Assembly: GCF_008727865.1 (NCBI RefSeq) | Contig: NZ_VTWU01000003.1 | Location: 434,001-498,000, forward strand | Length of the DNA: 64,000 nt | Reading direction: 5' to 3' | DNA from: Hymenobacter busanensis | GTDB taxonomy: Bacteria > Bacteroidota > Bacteroidia > Cytophagales > Hymenobacteraceae | In this document: positions 34,015-44,576 of the stretch, piece after piece | Layout: every line of letters begins with the position of its first letter | Numbering within the stretch: position 1 is the first letter of the stretch | The notes under the pieces: model-generated | Told to the model about the DNA's origin: nothing | Databases searched by the model: none | The model's input: only the letters and a program-made list of their open reading frames with translations | Translations under genes and position numbers: made by a program

Positions 34015-37000
34015 TTACTTCGCCACGTACTCCCGGTTGAACATGTCCACCACGCTTTGCAGGTGCTGCGCCAGTTGCCGCGCCACCGCAGCCGTTTCCG
34101 CGGGGCGCGCCGGCGGATTCGCAACGCTGCTTTCGAGGCGCTGCAACAACGGCCGCAGCGACTTTAGCCCCAGGCCTTCGCAGGAGCTTTTGAGGTAGTG
34201 AGCCGCCGTGCTCAGGGCCTGCCAATCGTGCCGGGCTGCGTGCTGCTCCAGCTCGGCCAGCACCGGCGGGGTGGTGCGCACAAACAACCCCGCCAGATGC
34301 CGGGCAAAATCGGGCTCGAAACTGGCCATGCGCTGCCGCAGCTTCAGCATATCCACGCCGGGCTGTGCCGGTGGCTCCTCCGCCCGTTGCAGCGGACTGG
34401 TGGAAACTTGCGGCAGGCCGGACGTTTTGTGAAAGGCGTTCTGTAGCACGTAAAACAGCTGTTCTTCGCGAAAAGGCTTTACCAGGTAATCCGTCATGCC
34501 TGCGGCGCGGCAGCGGCGTTCCTCTTCGGGCAGGGCGTGGGCCGTGAGGGCCACCACCGGCGTGGCGGCCCGCTGCGGGTCGGGGTTCTGGCGCAAGAGG
34601 TGAGTGGCCGCCACGCCGTCCATGCCCGGCATCTGAATGTCCATCAGCACCGCGTCGTACACGTATTGGCCGAAGAGCACGAGGGCCGCGGGGCCGTTGG
34701 CGGCGGTATCTACGTGCAAGCCCCAATCGAGCAGCAGCGTGCGCACCAGCAGCTGGTTCACGGCGTTGTCTTCCACCAGCAGCACGCGGTGGCCGCGCAG
34801 CAGTTGGAACTCAGGCGGGGCCGCCGGGGCCAGCTGCTCGGCGGCGGAGGCAGCCAACGGCAGGGGCAGTTCGGCGAAAAAGGTGCTGCCGTGGCCCGGT
34901 CGGCTTTCGGCCCACACGCGGCCGCCCAGCAACTCGGCTAGCCCGCGGCTGATGCTCAGGCCCAGGCCCGAGCCGCCGTATTCGCGGGCCGTGCTGGCCG
35001 AGGCTTGCGTGAAGGGCTCGAAAATGCTTTCGAGCTGGTGCTGGGGAATGCCAATGCCGGTATCGGCCACGGCTACCTGAAAACGGGCTGGCTCGGCACC
35101 TTCCACGGCGCTCAGGCGCAACAGCACGTGGCCGCGCTCGGTAAACTTGATGGCGTTGCTAAGCAGATTGAGCACGATTTGCCGCAGCCGGTGCGGGTCG
35201 CCGAGCACCACGGGCGGCTGTGGCGTTTGGGGTAGCTCCAGGAGCAGATCCAGCCCTTTTTCGGTGGCGCGGGGGGCCAGGCTCTGCAAGCTGTCGTGCA
35301 GCAGGGTATAGAGGCTGAAGGGAATGCACTCGAGCTGCAGCTTGCCCGAGCCGAGCTGGGTGGTGGCCAGCACGTCGTTGATGACCACCAGCAGGTGCTC
35401 GGCCGACTGCCGGATGTGGCCCAGGTATTGGTTCTGCGTAGCCGATAAGTCGGTTTTGTAGAGCAGACCGGCCATGCCCAGAATGCCGTTGAGCGGCGTG
35501 CGGATTTCGTGACTCATGTTGGTCAGGAATTCCTGCTTCACGCGGGCATTTTCCTCGGCCACGTCTTTGGCCAAGCGCAATTCCTGTTGCGCCTGCTTCA
35601 GTGCCGTGATGTTGCTGTCGACGCCGAGCACCAGCACCGTGCCGTCGGCCTGCACGAAGGGCCGCTTGATGCTATAGAAGCATACCTCGGTGCCGTCGGG
35701 CCGATGGAAGGTTTCTTCCAGGGTCAACTCCTGGCGGTGCGCAATGACGTGCTGGTCTTGGGCCAGGTAGCGCGCGGCAGCATCTTCGCCCACGTGCAAC
35801 CGGGCGGGCGGCGTGTCCACCAGCTCGTCAACCGACAAGCCGTAGAGGTCGGCCGTGGCTTGGTTGGCCAGCACGTAGCGCCCGGCCAGATCTTTCAGGT
35901 AAATCAGGTGCGGCGTGGTGTCGATAACCTGGCGAAAAAGGCGGTTCTGCTCGGCCAGCTGGTCGAACACGTCGCGCTGCATGGCTTCGGCCAGCTTGCG
36001 GTGGGTAACGTTTTCGGCCGAACCTACTACCTGCACGACCTGCCCCTGCGCGTCGCGCGCAAACACCGAGTCGATGCGGCTGACCCAGCGCACCGAGCCG
36101 TTGCGGTGGCGCAGGCGGTATTCCAGGGTGCACACCTCGTCGTCGTCGGCCTGCAGCAGCTTCTGGTGGTAGGCCTCGATGAGTGCCTGGTCTTCGGGCA
36201 GGCTCAGCAACTCGGTCATGCGGTTGCCCATCAGGCGCAGTTCCTGCTCGGTGTAGCCCAGCATGGCGTTGATGTGGCGGTTGCAGTACAGGTTGCGCTT
36301 TTCGCGCAGGTCGTAGAGGTAGATGGTGTTGGGCACGGTGTTGGCCACCCGTTCCATAAACCGCTGGCTCCGGGCCAGCGCTTCTTCGGCGGCGTGGCGG
36401 GCCGAAATGTCTTCGGCGGCGCCCAATATCTGCTGCACGCGGCCCGTATCGTCGCGCACAAACACCGTGGTTTTCACCGACAGCCAGCGCCAGGTGCCGT
36501 CGCGGTGGCGCAGGCGCAGGTCCACATCCGCCACGTCGCCCTCGCGCAGGTTGGGGTAGGCCAGCAGGCTTTCACGCGCCATGTCGATGTCGTCGGGGTG
36601 CAGCAGGCACAGCAGCTCGTCGGAGGCAAAGCGCTGAATTTCGTCGGCCGAATAGCCCAGCAAAGGATATACCTGCTCGTTGCAGTACACGCAGCGCTGG
36701 GGCTGCAGGTCAAACAAAAAGACCAAGGTGGGCAGCGTGTCGTTGATGCGGGCCAGAAAATGCTGACTACGCCGCAGCTCCGCTTCGGCCCGCCGCCGCA
36801 CGCTGATATCGGTGAGGTAAAGGTTGGCCCCTTGGCCGCCGGGCAGCGGCACCACCGTCCAGATGTAGAAGTGGGTATGAATGGGGTATTCGGCGGTGCG
36901 TTTGCTGCCCGCGGCCAGCGCTTCGGCCACCATGCGCCGCACCAGGCTGTGCTCTTCGCTCTGGGTAGCCGTGAGCACCTCCAGCATGGGGGTGGCGGCG

Positions 37001-37620
37001 GCATTGGCATACAGTGCGTTGCCCGCAGAATCGAAGCAGATGATGGGGTTGGGGCTGTGTTCGGAAAGCAGCGACAACCGCCGGATGCTCTCCTGCGCGT
37101 GGTGCTGCTGGGTTACGTTTTCGTAGTTCCACAGGTGCAGCACCACCTGCTCATCGCGCCGTAGCGGCAGGTAGTCGATTTGCACGACCGAGCCGTTGGT
37201 GAGGTAGAACACCCCGTCTTCGCGGCGGCGGCCGGCCGCAATGGTGGCGTCGGCCCAAGCGGCAAACGCTGCGTAGTCGACGAAGGTGTACCGGGCCGAA
37301 TGCAGCACGTCGGCCGTCAGTTGCCCGAGCAACGCTGCCGGTGGATCGGGGAGCGCCAGCAGGTCGCAGAAGCGTTGGTTGACCAGCGCAATTCGGCCTT
37401 CGGGGGTTTCGGCCAGCACCGCCGTGGGCAGCGTGTGCAGCAGCGCGCCCATTTGCTGGGCCGCATCGGCGTGGTACTGCTGCAGTTGTAACCGAAGCTC
37501 GGCGGCCTCGGCTTGCGCGGCCGCCAAGGCAAGGCTGGTGTGCTGGTGCTGCTGCTGGCTTTGCCAGCGACGTGCTTTAACGGACTGAAAACGAGTATGC
37601 CGGGCGTAAATATCATTCAT
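34015..37620 (-). CDS. Hybrid histidine kinase with multiple PAS, receiver and Hpt domains
   Basis: 1201 residues, no membrane segment. Order: N-terminal coiled coil (~15-45), five PAS/PAC blocks (~45-690; for example [43 protein letters not shown]), HisKA with [15 protein letters not shown] (His ~703), HATPase ([29 protein letters not shown]), a receiver domain with [13 protein letters not shown] and phospho-Asp in [12 protein letters not shown] (~993), and a C-terminal Hpt with [11 protein letters not shown] (His ~1141). A full internal phosphorelay that would hand phosphate on to another receiver, most likely the adjacent sigma-54 regulator, 25 bp upstream on the same strand. Confidence 0.9.
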   Translation of the reverse strand: MNDIYARHTRFQSVKARRWQSQQQHQHTSLALAAAQAEAAELRLQLQQYHADAAQQMGALLHTLPTAVLAETPEGRIALVNQRFCDLLALPDPPAALLGQLTADVLHSARYTFVDYAAFAAWADATIAAGRRREDGVFYLTNGSVVQIDYLPLRRDEQVVLHLWNYENVTQQHHAQESIRRLSLLSEHSPNPIICFDSAGNALYANAAATPMLEVLTATQSEEHSLVRRMVAEALAAGSKRTAEYPIHTHFYIWTVVPLPGGQGANLYLTDISVRRRAEAELRRSQHFLARINDTLPTLVFLFDLQPQRCVYCNEQVYPLLGYSADEIQRFASDELLCLLHPDDIDMARESLLAYPNLREGDVADVDLRLRHRDGTWRWLSVKTTVFVRDDTGRVQQILGAAEDISARHAAEEALARSQRFMERVANTVPNTIYLYDLREKRNLYCNRHINAMLGYTEQELRLMGNRMTELLSLPEDQALIEAYHQKLLQADDDEVCTLEYRLRHRNGSVRWVSRIDSVFARDAQGQVVQVVGSAENVTHRKLAEAMQRDVFDQLAEQNRLFRQVIDTTPHLIYLKDLAGRYVLANQATADLYGLSVDELVDTPPARLHVGEDAAARYLAQDQHVIAHRQELTLEETFHRPDGTEVCFYSIKRPFVQADGTVLVLGVDSNITALKQAQQELRLAKDVAEENARVKQEFLTNMSHEIRTPLNGILGMAGLLYKTDLSATQNQYLGHIRQSAEHLLVVINDVLATTQLGSGKLQLECIPFSLYTLLHDSLQSLAPRATEKGLDLLLELPQTPQPPVVLGDPHRLRQIVLNLLSNAIKFTERGHVLLRLSAVEGAEPARFQVAVADTGIGIPQHQLESIFEPFTQASASTAREYGGSGLGLSISRGLAELLGGRVWAESRPGHGSTFFAELPLPLAASAAEQLAPAAPPEFQLLRGHRVLLVEDNAVNQLLVRTLLLDWGLHVDTAANGPAALVLFGQYVYDAVLMDIQMPGMDGVAATHLLRQNPDPQRAATPVVALTAHALPEEERRCRAAGMTDYLVKPFREEQLFYVLQNAFHKTSGLPQVSTSPLQRAEEPPAQPGVDMLKLRQRMASFEPDFARHLAGLFVRTTPPVLAELEQHAARHDWQALSTAAHYLKSSCEGLGLKSLRPLLQRLESSVANPPARPAETAAVARQLAQHLQSVVDMFNREYVAK

Positions 37621-37645
37621 ACAATGGCACTCCTGCCGGTGCGGG

Positions 37646-39019
37646 CTAACGTACCCGCACCTCGTGATTTTGAATCATACGGTAAATGGTGGACTTCCCG
37701 ATTTGCAGCTGCTGGGCTACCAGCAAAATATTTCCTTTGTGGGCATCGAGGTAGCGTTGCACAATAGCCGCAATCTGCTCCCGCAGGGTCTGGCTGCCTC
37801 CCGATTCGCTGGCGTTGCCCAGGCCGTTGCGCAACGACAAATCCTGGGGGCGCACCACGTCGCCGTCGGCCAGCACGGCGGCCAGCTCCACCACGGCCTT
37901 CAGCTCGCGCACGTTGCCGGGAAAGGCGTATTGCAGGAGTTTCTTGCGGGCATCGGCCGAAAACTGCCGCATGGGCAGGTTGTTCTCCAGGCAGGATTTG
38001 CGCAGGAAGTTGTCGGCCAGCAGCAGCACATCCTCGCCCCGCTCGCGCAACGGCGGAAGCTTGATGGGTAGGCCCAACAGGCGGTAGTAGAGGTCTTCGC
38101 GAAACAGGTTTTCCTTCACGCGCTCGGCCAGGTCGTGGTGGGTGGCCACCATCAGCCGGGCATCAAAAGCAATGGTTTTGTTGCTGCCCACGCGCGTCAC
38201 TTCGCGCTCTTGCAGCACCCGCAGCAGCTTGGCCTGCAGGTTAAGGTCGAGCTCGGCAATTTCGTCTAGAAACAGGGTGCCGCCGTGGGCTTCTTCGAAC
38301 CGACCAATGCGCCGACTAACCGCACCGGTAAAAGCGCCTTTCTCGTGCCCGAATAGCTCACTCTCGATCAGCTCGCGCGGAATGGCCGCTACGTTCACGG
38401 CCACAAACGGCTGGTTGCGGCGCTCGGAGCGGAAATGAATGGCCCGCGCCACCAGCTCCTTGCCCGTACCGGTTTCGCCGCTTAACGAGACGGTAATGGC
38501 CGTGCGGGCGGCCTTGTCGATGAGCGCCGATAGGGCCTGCATGGGCGCGCTTTCACCCAGAATGGGTTGCGCTGGCGCATTTTTCTGCCCGATTTGCTGG
38601 CGCAGCTGCTCAACTTCGAGGCGCAGCGCTACCTGCTGGCGCACGTTGTGCACGCTGTGCCAGAGGCGGTCGGCGGTGTCCTCGTCCTTCACCAAGTAAT
38701 CGTAGGCGCCTTGGCGCAACAGCCCCACCGCCGTGCTCACGTCTTCCTGTGCCGATACCACCAGGATAGGAACATCGGGCAGCGGTACCCGAAGGCGCTT
38801 AAACACGTCGTCGCCCTGGCCATCGGGCAACGAATAATCGAGGGTAATCAGATCGGGACGTTCCTGGGTTTGCGTCAGATGATCGAGGCAGGCTTTGGCC
38901 GAGCCGAATGAACGAATGGTGTAGTCGGGGTTTTGGTTGAGGCGGTAAGCGAGTAATTCACGGTACCAGTCGTTATCCTCCAGGATAAAAATGGTAAGCG
39001 GCGGCAAAAAGGCAGGCAT
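37646..39019 (-). CDS. NtrC-type sigma-54-dependent response regulator
   Basis: 457 residues. Receiver domain 8-125 with ILEDN and phospho-Asp61 (LDYSLPDG); AAA+ domain ~150-390 with Walker A GETGTGKE (181-188), the sigma-54 contact loop GAFTGA (228-233) and Walker B GGTLFLDEI; C-terminal Fis-type helix-turn-helix (AAIVQRYLDAHKGNILLVAQQLQIGKSTIYRMIQ). It activates sigma-54 promoters when phosphorylated. It is the upstream gene of an operon with the hybrid kinase. Targets are unknown; no convincing -24/-12 promoter was found nearby. Confidence 0.9.
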   Translation of the reverse strand: MPAFLPPLTIFILEDNDWYRELLAYRLNQNPDYTIRSFGSAKACLDHLTQTQERPDLITLDYSLPDGQGDDVFKRLRVPLPDVPILVVSAQEDVSTAVGLLRQGAYDYLVKDEDTADRLWHSVHNVRQQVALRLEVEQLRQQIGQKNAPAQPILGESAPMQALSALIDKAARTAITVSLSGETGTGKELVARAIHFRSERRNQPFVAVNVAAIPRELIESELFGHEKGAFTGAVSRRIGRFEEAHGGTLFLDEIAELDLNLQAKLLRVLQEREVTRVGSNKTIAFDARLMVATHHDLAERVKENLFREDLYYRLLGLPIKLPPLRERGEDVLLLADNFLRKSCLENNLPMRQFSADARKKLLQYAFPGNVRELKAVVELAAVLADGDVVRPQDLSLRNGLGNASESGGSQTLREQIAAIVQRYLDAHKGNILLVAQQLQIGKSTIYRMIQNHEVRVR

Positions 39020-39334
39020 AGAGCAGGGAAAAAATGCCAGCTACCCGGGATATACCGAACAGTGCAGGCTTGGGAATGTACCATTCCCCGGGCAGGAGTT
39101 TGTTGAGTGTGGCGCGCACGGAAGGGGTGTGGGTGCGAGTATACCCCACAAAAACGGCTTCACAAATTCCCTTTTTGGGGCTGATAATCTCAAAATGGGA
39201 AAAATATAGACGGTTATTAATGTTAATAAAACGTTTATTGTCAGTAGTTTGTATATCATCTTGCAGATGGGTAGAGAAATTGTAAAGACGGAATGGCACA
39301 CGCTGCCTGCCAGCAGCACACACCTTTCTGCTAT
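39020..39334. other. AT-rich divergent intergenic region
   Basis: 315 bp between the response-regulator start (-) and a T9SS cargo gene (+). Markedly AT-rich around 39180-39280, with homopolymer A/T runs, so promoters for both genes probably lie here. No exact Bacteroidetes promoter or sigma-54 site could be pinned down. Confidence 0.45.
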
Positions 39335-41518
39335 ATGATTCAACATCTCTACTCACGCATTTCCCGGCTTGGCTACTTGTTGGCGGGCCTGTTGGTTCTT
39401 GGTAGCGCTGGCTCAAGCCAAGCGCAGGTTGCTGCTCCATCGTACTATTCTGCGTTTGCTAATCCGGCCAGCCCGGCGCAGTACCAGGCCCACCTCAACG
39501 GCATTGTTTGTTTAGTGGGCTGCGGCATCCTGAATCCGTCGAACGTGGCCGATCTGGACCTGACCAACTACACCACCATCCAGAGCACCCTGGCAGTGGG
39601 TGACCGGGCCCGGTTGCGCATGGCCCTCAATGGCACGGCTCCACTAAACTACCGCGCTGGCGTGGTATTGGGCAGCAGCAACACCCTCGATGCCGCGGCT
39701 TTGGGTGCTATCATCATTCGCACCTACGCGGGCGGCGTGCAGCAGCAGCAACTGCTGGCCAACGCCACGGGCGTATCGGCCACCACCATGGCCGATGGCC
39801 GCACCCGGGTGGAGTTTACCGCTGCCAAGGCCTTCGACCAAGTGGAAGTGGACGTGCTCATTACGGCCGGGGTGCTGCGCACGCTGCAGGTGTACTATGC
39901 CTTTGGCATCGATGCCGGGGTGGTGACTTCCGCCACCGGTTTTCTCTCGCGCCTGACGGCTCCCTCGGCTTCGGATTACCAAACCACCTCGGGCGGCGGG
40001 CTGCTGTGCGCGGGTACCGGCGTTACCAGCCCGCAAAATGCCGTCAGTGGCGACCTAAATGACTTTGCTGTGCTCAGCACTGCCGCTGGGGTGGGGTGCA
40101 AATCGTCGTTGCAGGTGCGCCTGGAAGGCAAGTCGCCGGCCGGTTACCAGGCCGGTTTCGTTATCGGCAACGGCAGCCTGCTCGACCTCGACGTGCTGAA
40201 GGCCCTGAAGGTGACAACGTACCTGAACGGCAAGGAGCAGGAAACGGCTTCGGCCGCCGATTTGCTCCAGGTGACGCTGCTGCCCAACAACCGCTACCAG
40301 GTGAGCTTCGCCACCAAGGAAGCTTTCGACCGGGTAGAGCTGCAGCAAAGCAGCCTGTTAAACGTGCTCAGCAACCTGAACGTGTACTATGGCTTCGGCA
40401 TCGAGCCGCGCGCCTTCCGCGACGAGGAGCCGGTGCTGTCGGACTTCTCGACGCCCCAGGCCGGGACCGACTACACCGTCAGCGGCTCGAGCCTGCTGTG
40501 CGTGGGCTGCAGCCTGACCAACCCCGAGCGGGCCGCCGACAACATCTTCAGCCCGACCGACTTCGCTCAAATGAACTTCCCTGTGACGGCCTTGGGCACC
40601 CAGCGCATCAAGCTGCGCCTGAACGGCAACGGGGCCGCCGGCAACCGGGCTGGCATGGTGCTGCGCACCAACACGGGCTTGCTAAGCGCCAGCCTGCTTT
40701 CCAACGTGACCCTGCGCACCTACGGCGCCGACGGCGCGTTGCAGGAATCGGCCTCGGGCTCCCAACTCCTGAGCACGGGCGTGCTGGGCGGCGGCTTGCA
40801 GGAAATCAGTTTCCCCACCACCCAGGACTTTGAGTGGGTGGAGGTAGAGGTGCGAGGCGGCGTGGGCCTGTTCAGCAACGCTCAGATTTTCTACGCCTTC
40901 GCCGACGACCCCACCCAAGGCTTCCCTTCCGAAGTAAAAACCCCTGCGCCGCTGCCGGTAGTGCTGAAATCCTTCACGGCCAAGGTGCTGAGCGAAGCAG
41001 TGCAGCTGAACTGGGAAACCGCTTCGGAAAAAGCCAGCAGCTATTTTGAAGTAGAGCGGGCCACCTCGCCGAAGGAAGGCTTTACAGCGGTAGGCCGCGT
41101 GAAGGCGGCTGGCAACACCAGCAGCTCCGAACGATACACCCTGCGCGACGCCGACGTCGTTCGGCAGCCCGCCGGCCTGCTGTACTACCGCCTCAAGCAA
41201 GTAGACCTCGACGGCACCACTACCTACACCGCCCCCGTAACCGTGCTGTGGCAGCCCACGCGCCTGGCCGAACTGGTGGTTTACCCCAATCCTGCCACCG
41301 ATGCCGCTACCGTGCAGGTTTCGGCCGAAAACCAAGGCGTGGGTACCACGCTGGTGCTCTACGGCAGCCGGGGCGAGTTGCTGCGCCGCCAGCCGGTGCA
41401 CAACGCTACCGAAACCCTGTCGTTGGCGGGCCTGAAAGCGGGGCTTTACCACATCGTCCTTTTCGATGCCGCTGGCCGTAAGCTGGGCGCCCAAGCCCTG
41501 GCCGTGCAGGGTCGATAG
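39335..41518 (+). CDS. Secreted T9SS cargo protein with three tandem ~145-aa repeats
   Basis: 727 residues from the ATG of MIQHLYSRISRLGYLLAGLLVLG, a signal peptide. Three copies of an unrecognised domain occupy about 46-192, 212-356 and 377-523. Each begins with a xYxxxxxGxxC motif (NGIVCLVGC, GGLLCAGTG, SSLLCVGC) and ends in a 'LxxLxVYYAFGI'-like strand. A fibronectin-like segment (NWETASEKASSYFEVERA) follows at ~560-640, then a type A sorting domain (VVYPNPATD; LSLAGLKAGLYHIVLF). It is exported by T9SS. The repeat pattern suggests a surface binding or adhesion protein; no catalytic motif is seen. Confidence 0.8.
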   Translation: MIQHLYSRISRLGYLLAGLLVLGSAGSSQAQVAAPSYYSAFANPASPAQYQAHLNGIVCLVGCGILNPSNVADLDLTNYTTIQSTLAVGDRARLRMALNGTAPLNYRAGVVLGSSNTLDAAALGAIIIRTYAGGVQQQQLLANATGVSATTMADGRTRVEFTAAKAFDQVEVDVLITAGVLRTLQVYYAFGIDAGVVTSATGFLSRLTAPSASDYQTTSGGGLLCAGTGVTSPQNAVSGDLNDFAVLSTAAGVGCKSSLQVRLEGKSPAGYQAGFVIGNGSLLDLDVLKALKVTTYLNGKEQETASAADLLQVTLLPNNRYQVSFATKEAFDRVELQQSSLLNVLSNLNVYYGFGIEPRAFRDEEPVLSDFSTPQAGTDYTVSGSSLLCVGCSLTNPERAADNIFSPTDFAQMNFPVTALGTQRIKLRLNGNGAAGNRAGMVLRTNTGLLSASLLSNVTLRTYGADGALQESASGSQLLSTGVLGGGLQEISFPTTQDFEWVEVEVRGGVGLFSNAQIFYAFADDPTQGFPSEVKTPAPLPVVLKSFTAKVLSEAVQLNWETASEKASSYFEVERATSPKEGFTAVGRVKAAGNTSSSERYTLRDADVVRQPAGLLYYRLKQVDLDGTTTYTAPVTVLWQPTRLAELVVYPNPATDAATVQVSAENQGVGTTLVLYGSRGELLRRQPVHNATETLSLAGLKAGLYHIVLFDAAGRKLGAQALAVQGR

Positions 41519-41529
41519 ACGATTCCACT

Positions 41530-41572
41530 AACCACAAGGCCCCGCCCGGATTCCGGGCGGGGCCTTGTGGTT
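41530..41572. terminator. Very strong bidirectional terminator
   Basis: A 20-bp perfect stem beginning AACCACAAGGCCCCGCCCGG with a 3-base loop, between convergent genes. It ends in TTT on the + side. Confidence 0.9.
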
Positions 41573-41587
41573 TATAGGTGTTGCCGG

Positions 41588-43312
41588 CTACGGTCGCACG
41601 CGCAGCAGGCGCACAACTTGGTGGCCGTTGGCGAAGCGGGCGGAGTAGAGGCCGGCGGGCAGGCGGGCATCCGGTTGCCAGGTCAGGGTGGCGTCGGGGC
41701 CGGCGCCGGCGGGCACGGCCACGCGGTCGACCACGCGGCCGAGCGGGTCGAGGATGAGCACGGGCGCGGCCAGGGCCGGGCGGGCCAGCGTGAAGCGCAC
41801 GTGGTCGGTGAACGGGGTGGGGTAGGCCGTGTGCACCACTTGCCGGCGCGGCGTTTGAGCCGCGAGTGGGGCAGGCGGCACGATTTTGATAACGACTATG
41901 CGGGTTTGGACGCCCTTGATAGGGCAGAACGCGTCTTCAACCCGAAAGGGCATTTGCACTACGTAACCAATCAGGAAGGGCGAAGGCCCTATCATAAATT
42001 CTACCTGCGGGGTAGTCGAGCCGTTATTGGTAAGCGAATATGTGCCGACGCTGCCGTAGTCAAGCAGCGAATCCAGGTTGGGTCGGTACACCGTCAGCTG
42101 CTGGCCGGGGTTGGGGTCGGTAAATGTGAGGAGCACACGGTTGCGGACACCCGCGGGAACCTCAATGTATGTGGAGTCGCGCGAGTTTACGATTCTCAGG
42201 TTGCCTACCGGCGTTGGAGCAGTTAACACCGGCACGTTAGGAACAGCGTTCTGACCACAGTTGACAACATGCATGAGCATATCGCGGCGCACCGAGCCGA
42301 CTTTGTAGTAGATGCCGTTGATCTTGCGGTATTCCGTCACTTTGCCGACTACGGCGTACTTATTCTTGCCCTCATTTTCGTCAGATACCGCGTCGTATAC
42401 CACCGGGGTAAAGGTGAAGCTGCCAGTTGTGCTGCTGAAGTCGAAATAAGCAACCGCGGTTTTGATGGGGCACCTTCCGGTAAGCCGGTAAGAAGAAAGA
42501 GGAAAGGCAGGGCTATAGCTTGGCACGCCGCCTTGAACTCTGGCGATACAAGAACTACCGGCTGAATCAGGTAATGAGATAAATCCTGCGTGGGAACTTG
42601 GTTGGTAGACGTTGGACACGCCGCAGCCTTTGAGCGGGTTGCTGAGCGAGTAGACGAGCGAGTCGCCGTCGGCCTCGAGAGCCGAGAAGGTGATGGTGGT
42701 CTGCTGCTGGTAGCACACGAACGGAATCGGCACGTCTTGCGGCCGGTAGCGGGGCGAGTTGTTCTCGATGTTCTGGAACTGGCCGCCGGGCAACGCCAAG
42801 CGGTTGTTCAGCGTGGCCTCCAAGCGCAAGGTGGTGTTGCCGTCGATGTTGGCAATGCTGGGGCGGGCGATAGGCTCTATGCTGAGCATCCACTCGGCCG
42901 CAGGGGGCAAGCTGATGGTAGTGCGGTAATAGGCCACCTCGTAGTTGGTGCGCGAACCCGTGGGCTGTGAGCCGGTGGAGCTGCAAGGTGCCGAAGCGGC
43001 TTGGGAAGGGCAGTAGGGGTTACCGAACGAGGAGTTGCCTACCCGCGTCATGGCGAAGGGTCCACCGGTGAGGGTAGCGCCCGAGCACCCCTGGCGCACC
43101 ACCAGCGGGTACGACGTGTCGAGCACTGCCCCGTCGCAGTCGCGGAAGATCTGCAGGTTGACTTCGTAGCGGGTGTTGGCCGGGGCAGCCGGGTCGGGGC
43201 CGAGCGAGCGGTAGGTGAGCTGTCCCCCCTGGTAGTGGGTGGCATGGACGGCGCGGCTGCCGAACGCCGCAAAACAGATCAGTAGTAAACAAAAACGTAC
43301 CAGTGTATTCAT
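41588..43312 (-). CDS. Secreted T9SS cargo protein (HYQGGQLTYR family)
   Basis: 574 residues from the ATG of MNTLVRFCLLLICFAAFG, a signal peptide. The mature protein starts THYQGGQLTYRSLGPD, and continues with RYEVNLQIFRDCDGA, ISLPPAAEWMLSIE and many cysteines, the pattern of a large Bacteroidetes family of predicted surface or gliding-associated proteins. A type A sorting domain closes it (VHTAYPTPFTDHVRF, LPAGLYSARFANGHQVVRLLRVRP). Function is unknown; probably cell-surface. It shares a terminator with the convergent repeat protein. Confidence 0.8.
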   Translation of the reverse strand: MNTLVRFCLLLICFAAFGSRAVHATHYQGGQLTYRSLGPDPAAPANTRYEVNLQIFRDCDGAVLDTSYPLVVRQGCSGATLTGGPFAMTRVGNSSFGNPYCPSQAASAPCSSTGSQPTGSRTNYEVAYYRTTISLPPAAEWMLSIEPIARPSIANIDGNTTLRLEATLNNRLALPGGQFQNIENNSPRYRPQDVPIPFVCYQQQTTITFSALEADGDSLVYSLSNPLKGCGVSNVYQPSSHAGFISLPDSAGSSCIARVQGGVPSYSPAFPLSSYRLTGRCPIKTAVAYFDFSSTTGSFTFTPVVYDAVSDENEGKNKYAVVGKVTEYRKINGIYYKVGSVRRDMLMHVVNCGQNAVPNVPVLTAPTPVGNLRIVNSRDSTYIEVPAGVRNRVLLTFTDPNPGQQLTVYRPNLDSLLDYGSVGTYSLTNNGSTTPQVEFMIGPSPFLIGYVVQMPFRVEDAFCPIKGVQTRIVVIKIVPPAPLAAQTPRRQVVHTAYPTPFTDHVRFTLARPALAAPVLILDPLGRVVDRVAVPAGAGPDATLTWQPDARLPAGLYSARFANGHQVVRLLRVRP

Positions 43313-43504
43313 AGCAGAATGCGTAATAGGGGCGAGGAATTGTATTTGTGTGATAATAATACTGGTAACCAAGTAAAAAGACAGCGAAACAATCCCGAAA
43401 AAATGATAACATTGACGTAACATATCCGCAACATCCCTCTAACACGCCTGCCACACCTTTGCCCCGCCAATACCCTTCCCCACAACCAAACCCTCCACCG
43501 GTTT

Positions 43505-44386
43505 ATGATGAAGCACACCATTGCGCGTATCAGCAGCTTCGCGCTGCTGACCTTGCTTGCAGTATCCTGCGCCAAACAGGACGACATCAAACCACAAAGC
43601 CCCACGGCGGTAGCGCAGAACAACGACGCCACGCGTGACAGCAACCTGGCCATGGGCAACCCCAGCGGGGCCGTAGCCAGCACCTCGTATCCGACCAACT
43701 ACCTCATGACCAAGTCGCAATACACCCTGTCGTATCACCGCGACCGGGGTATTCCGAACTGGGTTTCGTGGCACCTGAGCTCGGCTTGGCTGGGCTCGAC
43801 GCCGCGCCAAGACAACTTCGCAGCCGACGCTACCCTGCCCACGGGCTGGTACCGCCCCACCAGTTCCAGCTACACCGGCTCGGGCTTCGACCGCGGCCAC
43901 AACTGCCCCTCCGCCGACCGCACCGGCTCGGTAGCCGATAACTCGGCCACGTTCCTGATGACCAACATGATGCCGCAGGCCGCCAACAACAACCAGCGCG
44001 GCTGGGCCCAGCTGGAGGATTACTGCCGCACCCTGGCCAGCCAGGGCAACGAACTGTACATCATCTGCGGCAGCTACGGCACCGGCGGCACCGGCGTAAA
44101 CGGCTACAAAACCACCATCGACGCCGGCCGCGTAACGGTGCCGGCCCGCTGCTGGAAAGTAGTCGTTATCCTGCCCGAAGGCAGTAGCGACGCCAGCCGC
44201 GTAACCACCAGCACGCGCGTTATTGCCATCAACACCCCCAACGACAACTCCATCATCAACTGGGGTGCTTGCCGCACCACCGTCGATGCCATTGAGGCGG
44301 CTACGGGCTACAACATCCTCTCGAACGTGTCGAGCACGGTACAGGCCACCATCGAAGCCCGCGTCGACAACGGCCCCACGAGCTGA
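43505..44386 (+). CDS. DNA/RNA non-specific endonuclease (lipoprotein)
   Basis: 293 residues. A lipoprotein signal (FALLTLLAVSCAKQ) anchors it outside the cytoplasm; the start could be either of two adjacent ATGs. The nuclease domain (~60-285) has the signature GFDRGHNCPSADR (catalytic His and metal site in DRGH), then TNMMPQAANNNQRGWAQLE with the metal-binding Asn. This is the betabetaalpha-metal, NucA/endonuclease G type, active on DNA and RNA. It is likely a nutritional or DNA-scavenging enzyme. No immunity gene is adjacent, which argues against a toxin role. Confidence 0.9.
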   Translation: MMKHTIARISSFALLTLLAVSCAKQDDIKPQSPTAVAQNNDATRDSNLAMGNPSGAVASTSYPTNYLMTKSQYTLSYHRDRGIPNWVSWHLSSAWLGSTPRQDNFAADATLPTGWYRPTSSSYTGSGFDRGHNCPSADRTGSVADNSATFLMTNMMPQAANNNQRGWAQLEDYCRTLASQGNELYIICGSYGTGGTGVNGYKTTIDAGRVTVPARCWKVVVILPEGSSDASRVTTSTRVIAINTPNDNSIINWGACRTTVDAIEAATGYNILSNVSSTVQATIEARVDNGPTS

Positions 44387-44463
44387 TTTCCCACTAAGCC
44401 GCAACGGCTGAATAGCAAGCGAGAGTCCGGCGGGGCGCCTCAGTTTGTGATTCAGAACAGCAC

Positions 44464-44500
44464 AAAAAAAGGCTGCCTGTAAGCACGGGCAGCCTTTTTA
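44464..44500 (+). terminator. Rho-independent terminator
   Basis: The stem AAAAAGGCTGCC / GGCAGCCTTTTT with a 10-base loop and T-run, 77 bp after the endonuclease stop. Confidence 0.85.
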
Positions 44501-44576
44501 TTTGGGTTTATGTGAGCGGTATGGGGCGGTAGAACGAAAAAGACTCGGCAAGCACTATATAGTCGGCAACTACTTC

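Noticed and set aside
35509-37164. A 551-codon + strand frame opposite the hybrid kinase
   Set aside because: The kinase domains on the other strand are complete and unmistakable.
39290-39312. A sigma-54 promoter before the repeat protein (ATGGCAC...TGC)
   Set aside because: The GG and GC elements are 8 or 12 bases apart, not the required 10.
43505-44386. A contact- or T6SS-type nuclease toxin
   Set aside because: It has a lipoprotein signal, no toxin-delivery domain and no immunity gene next to it.
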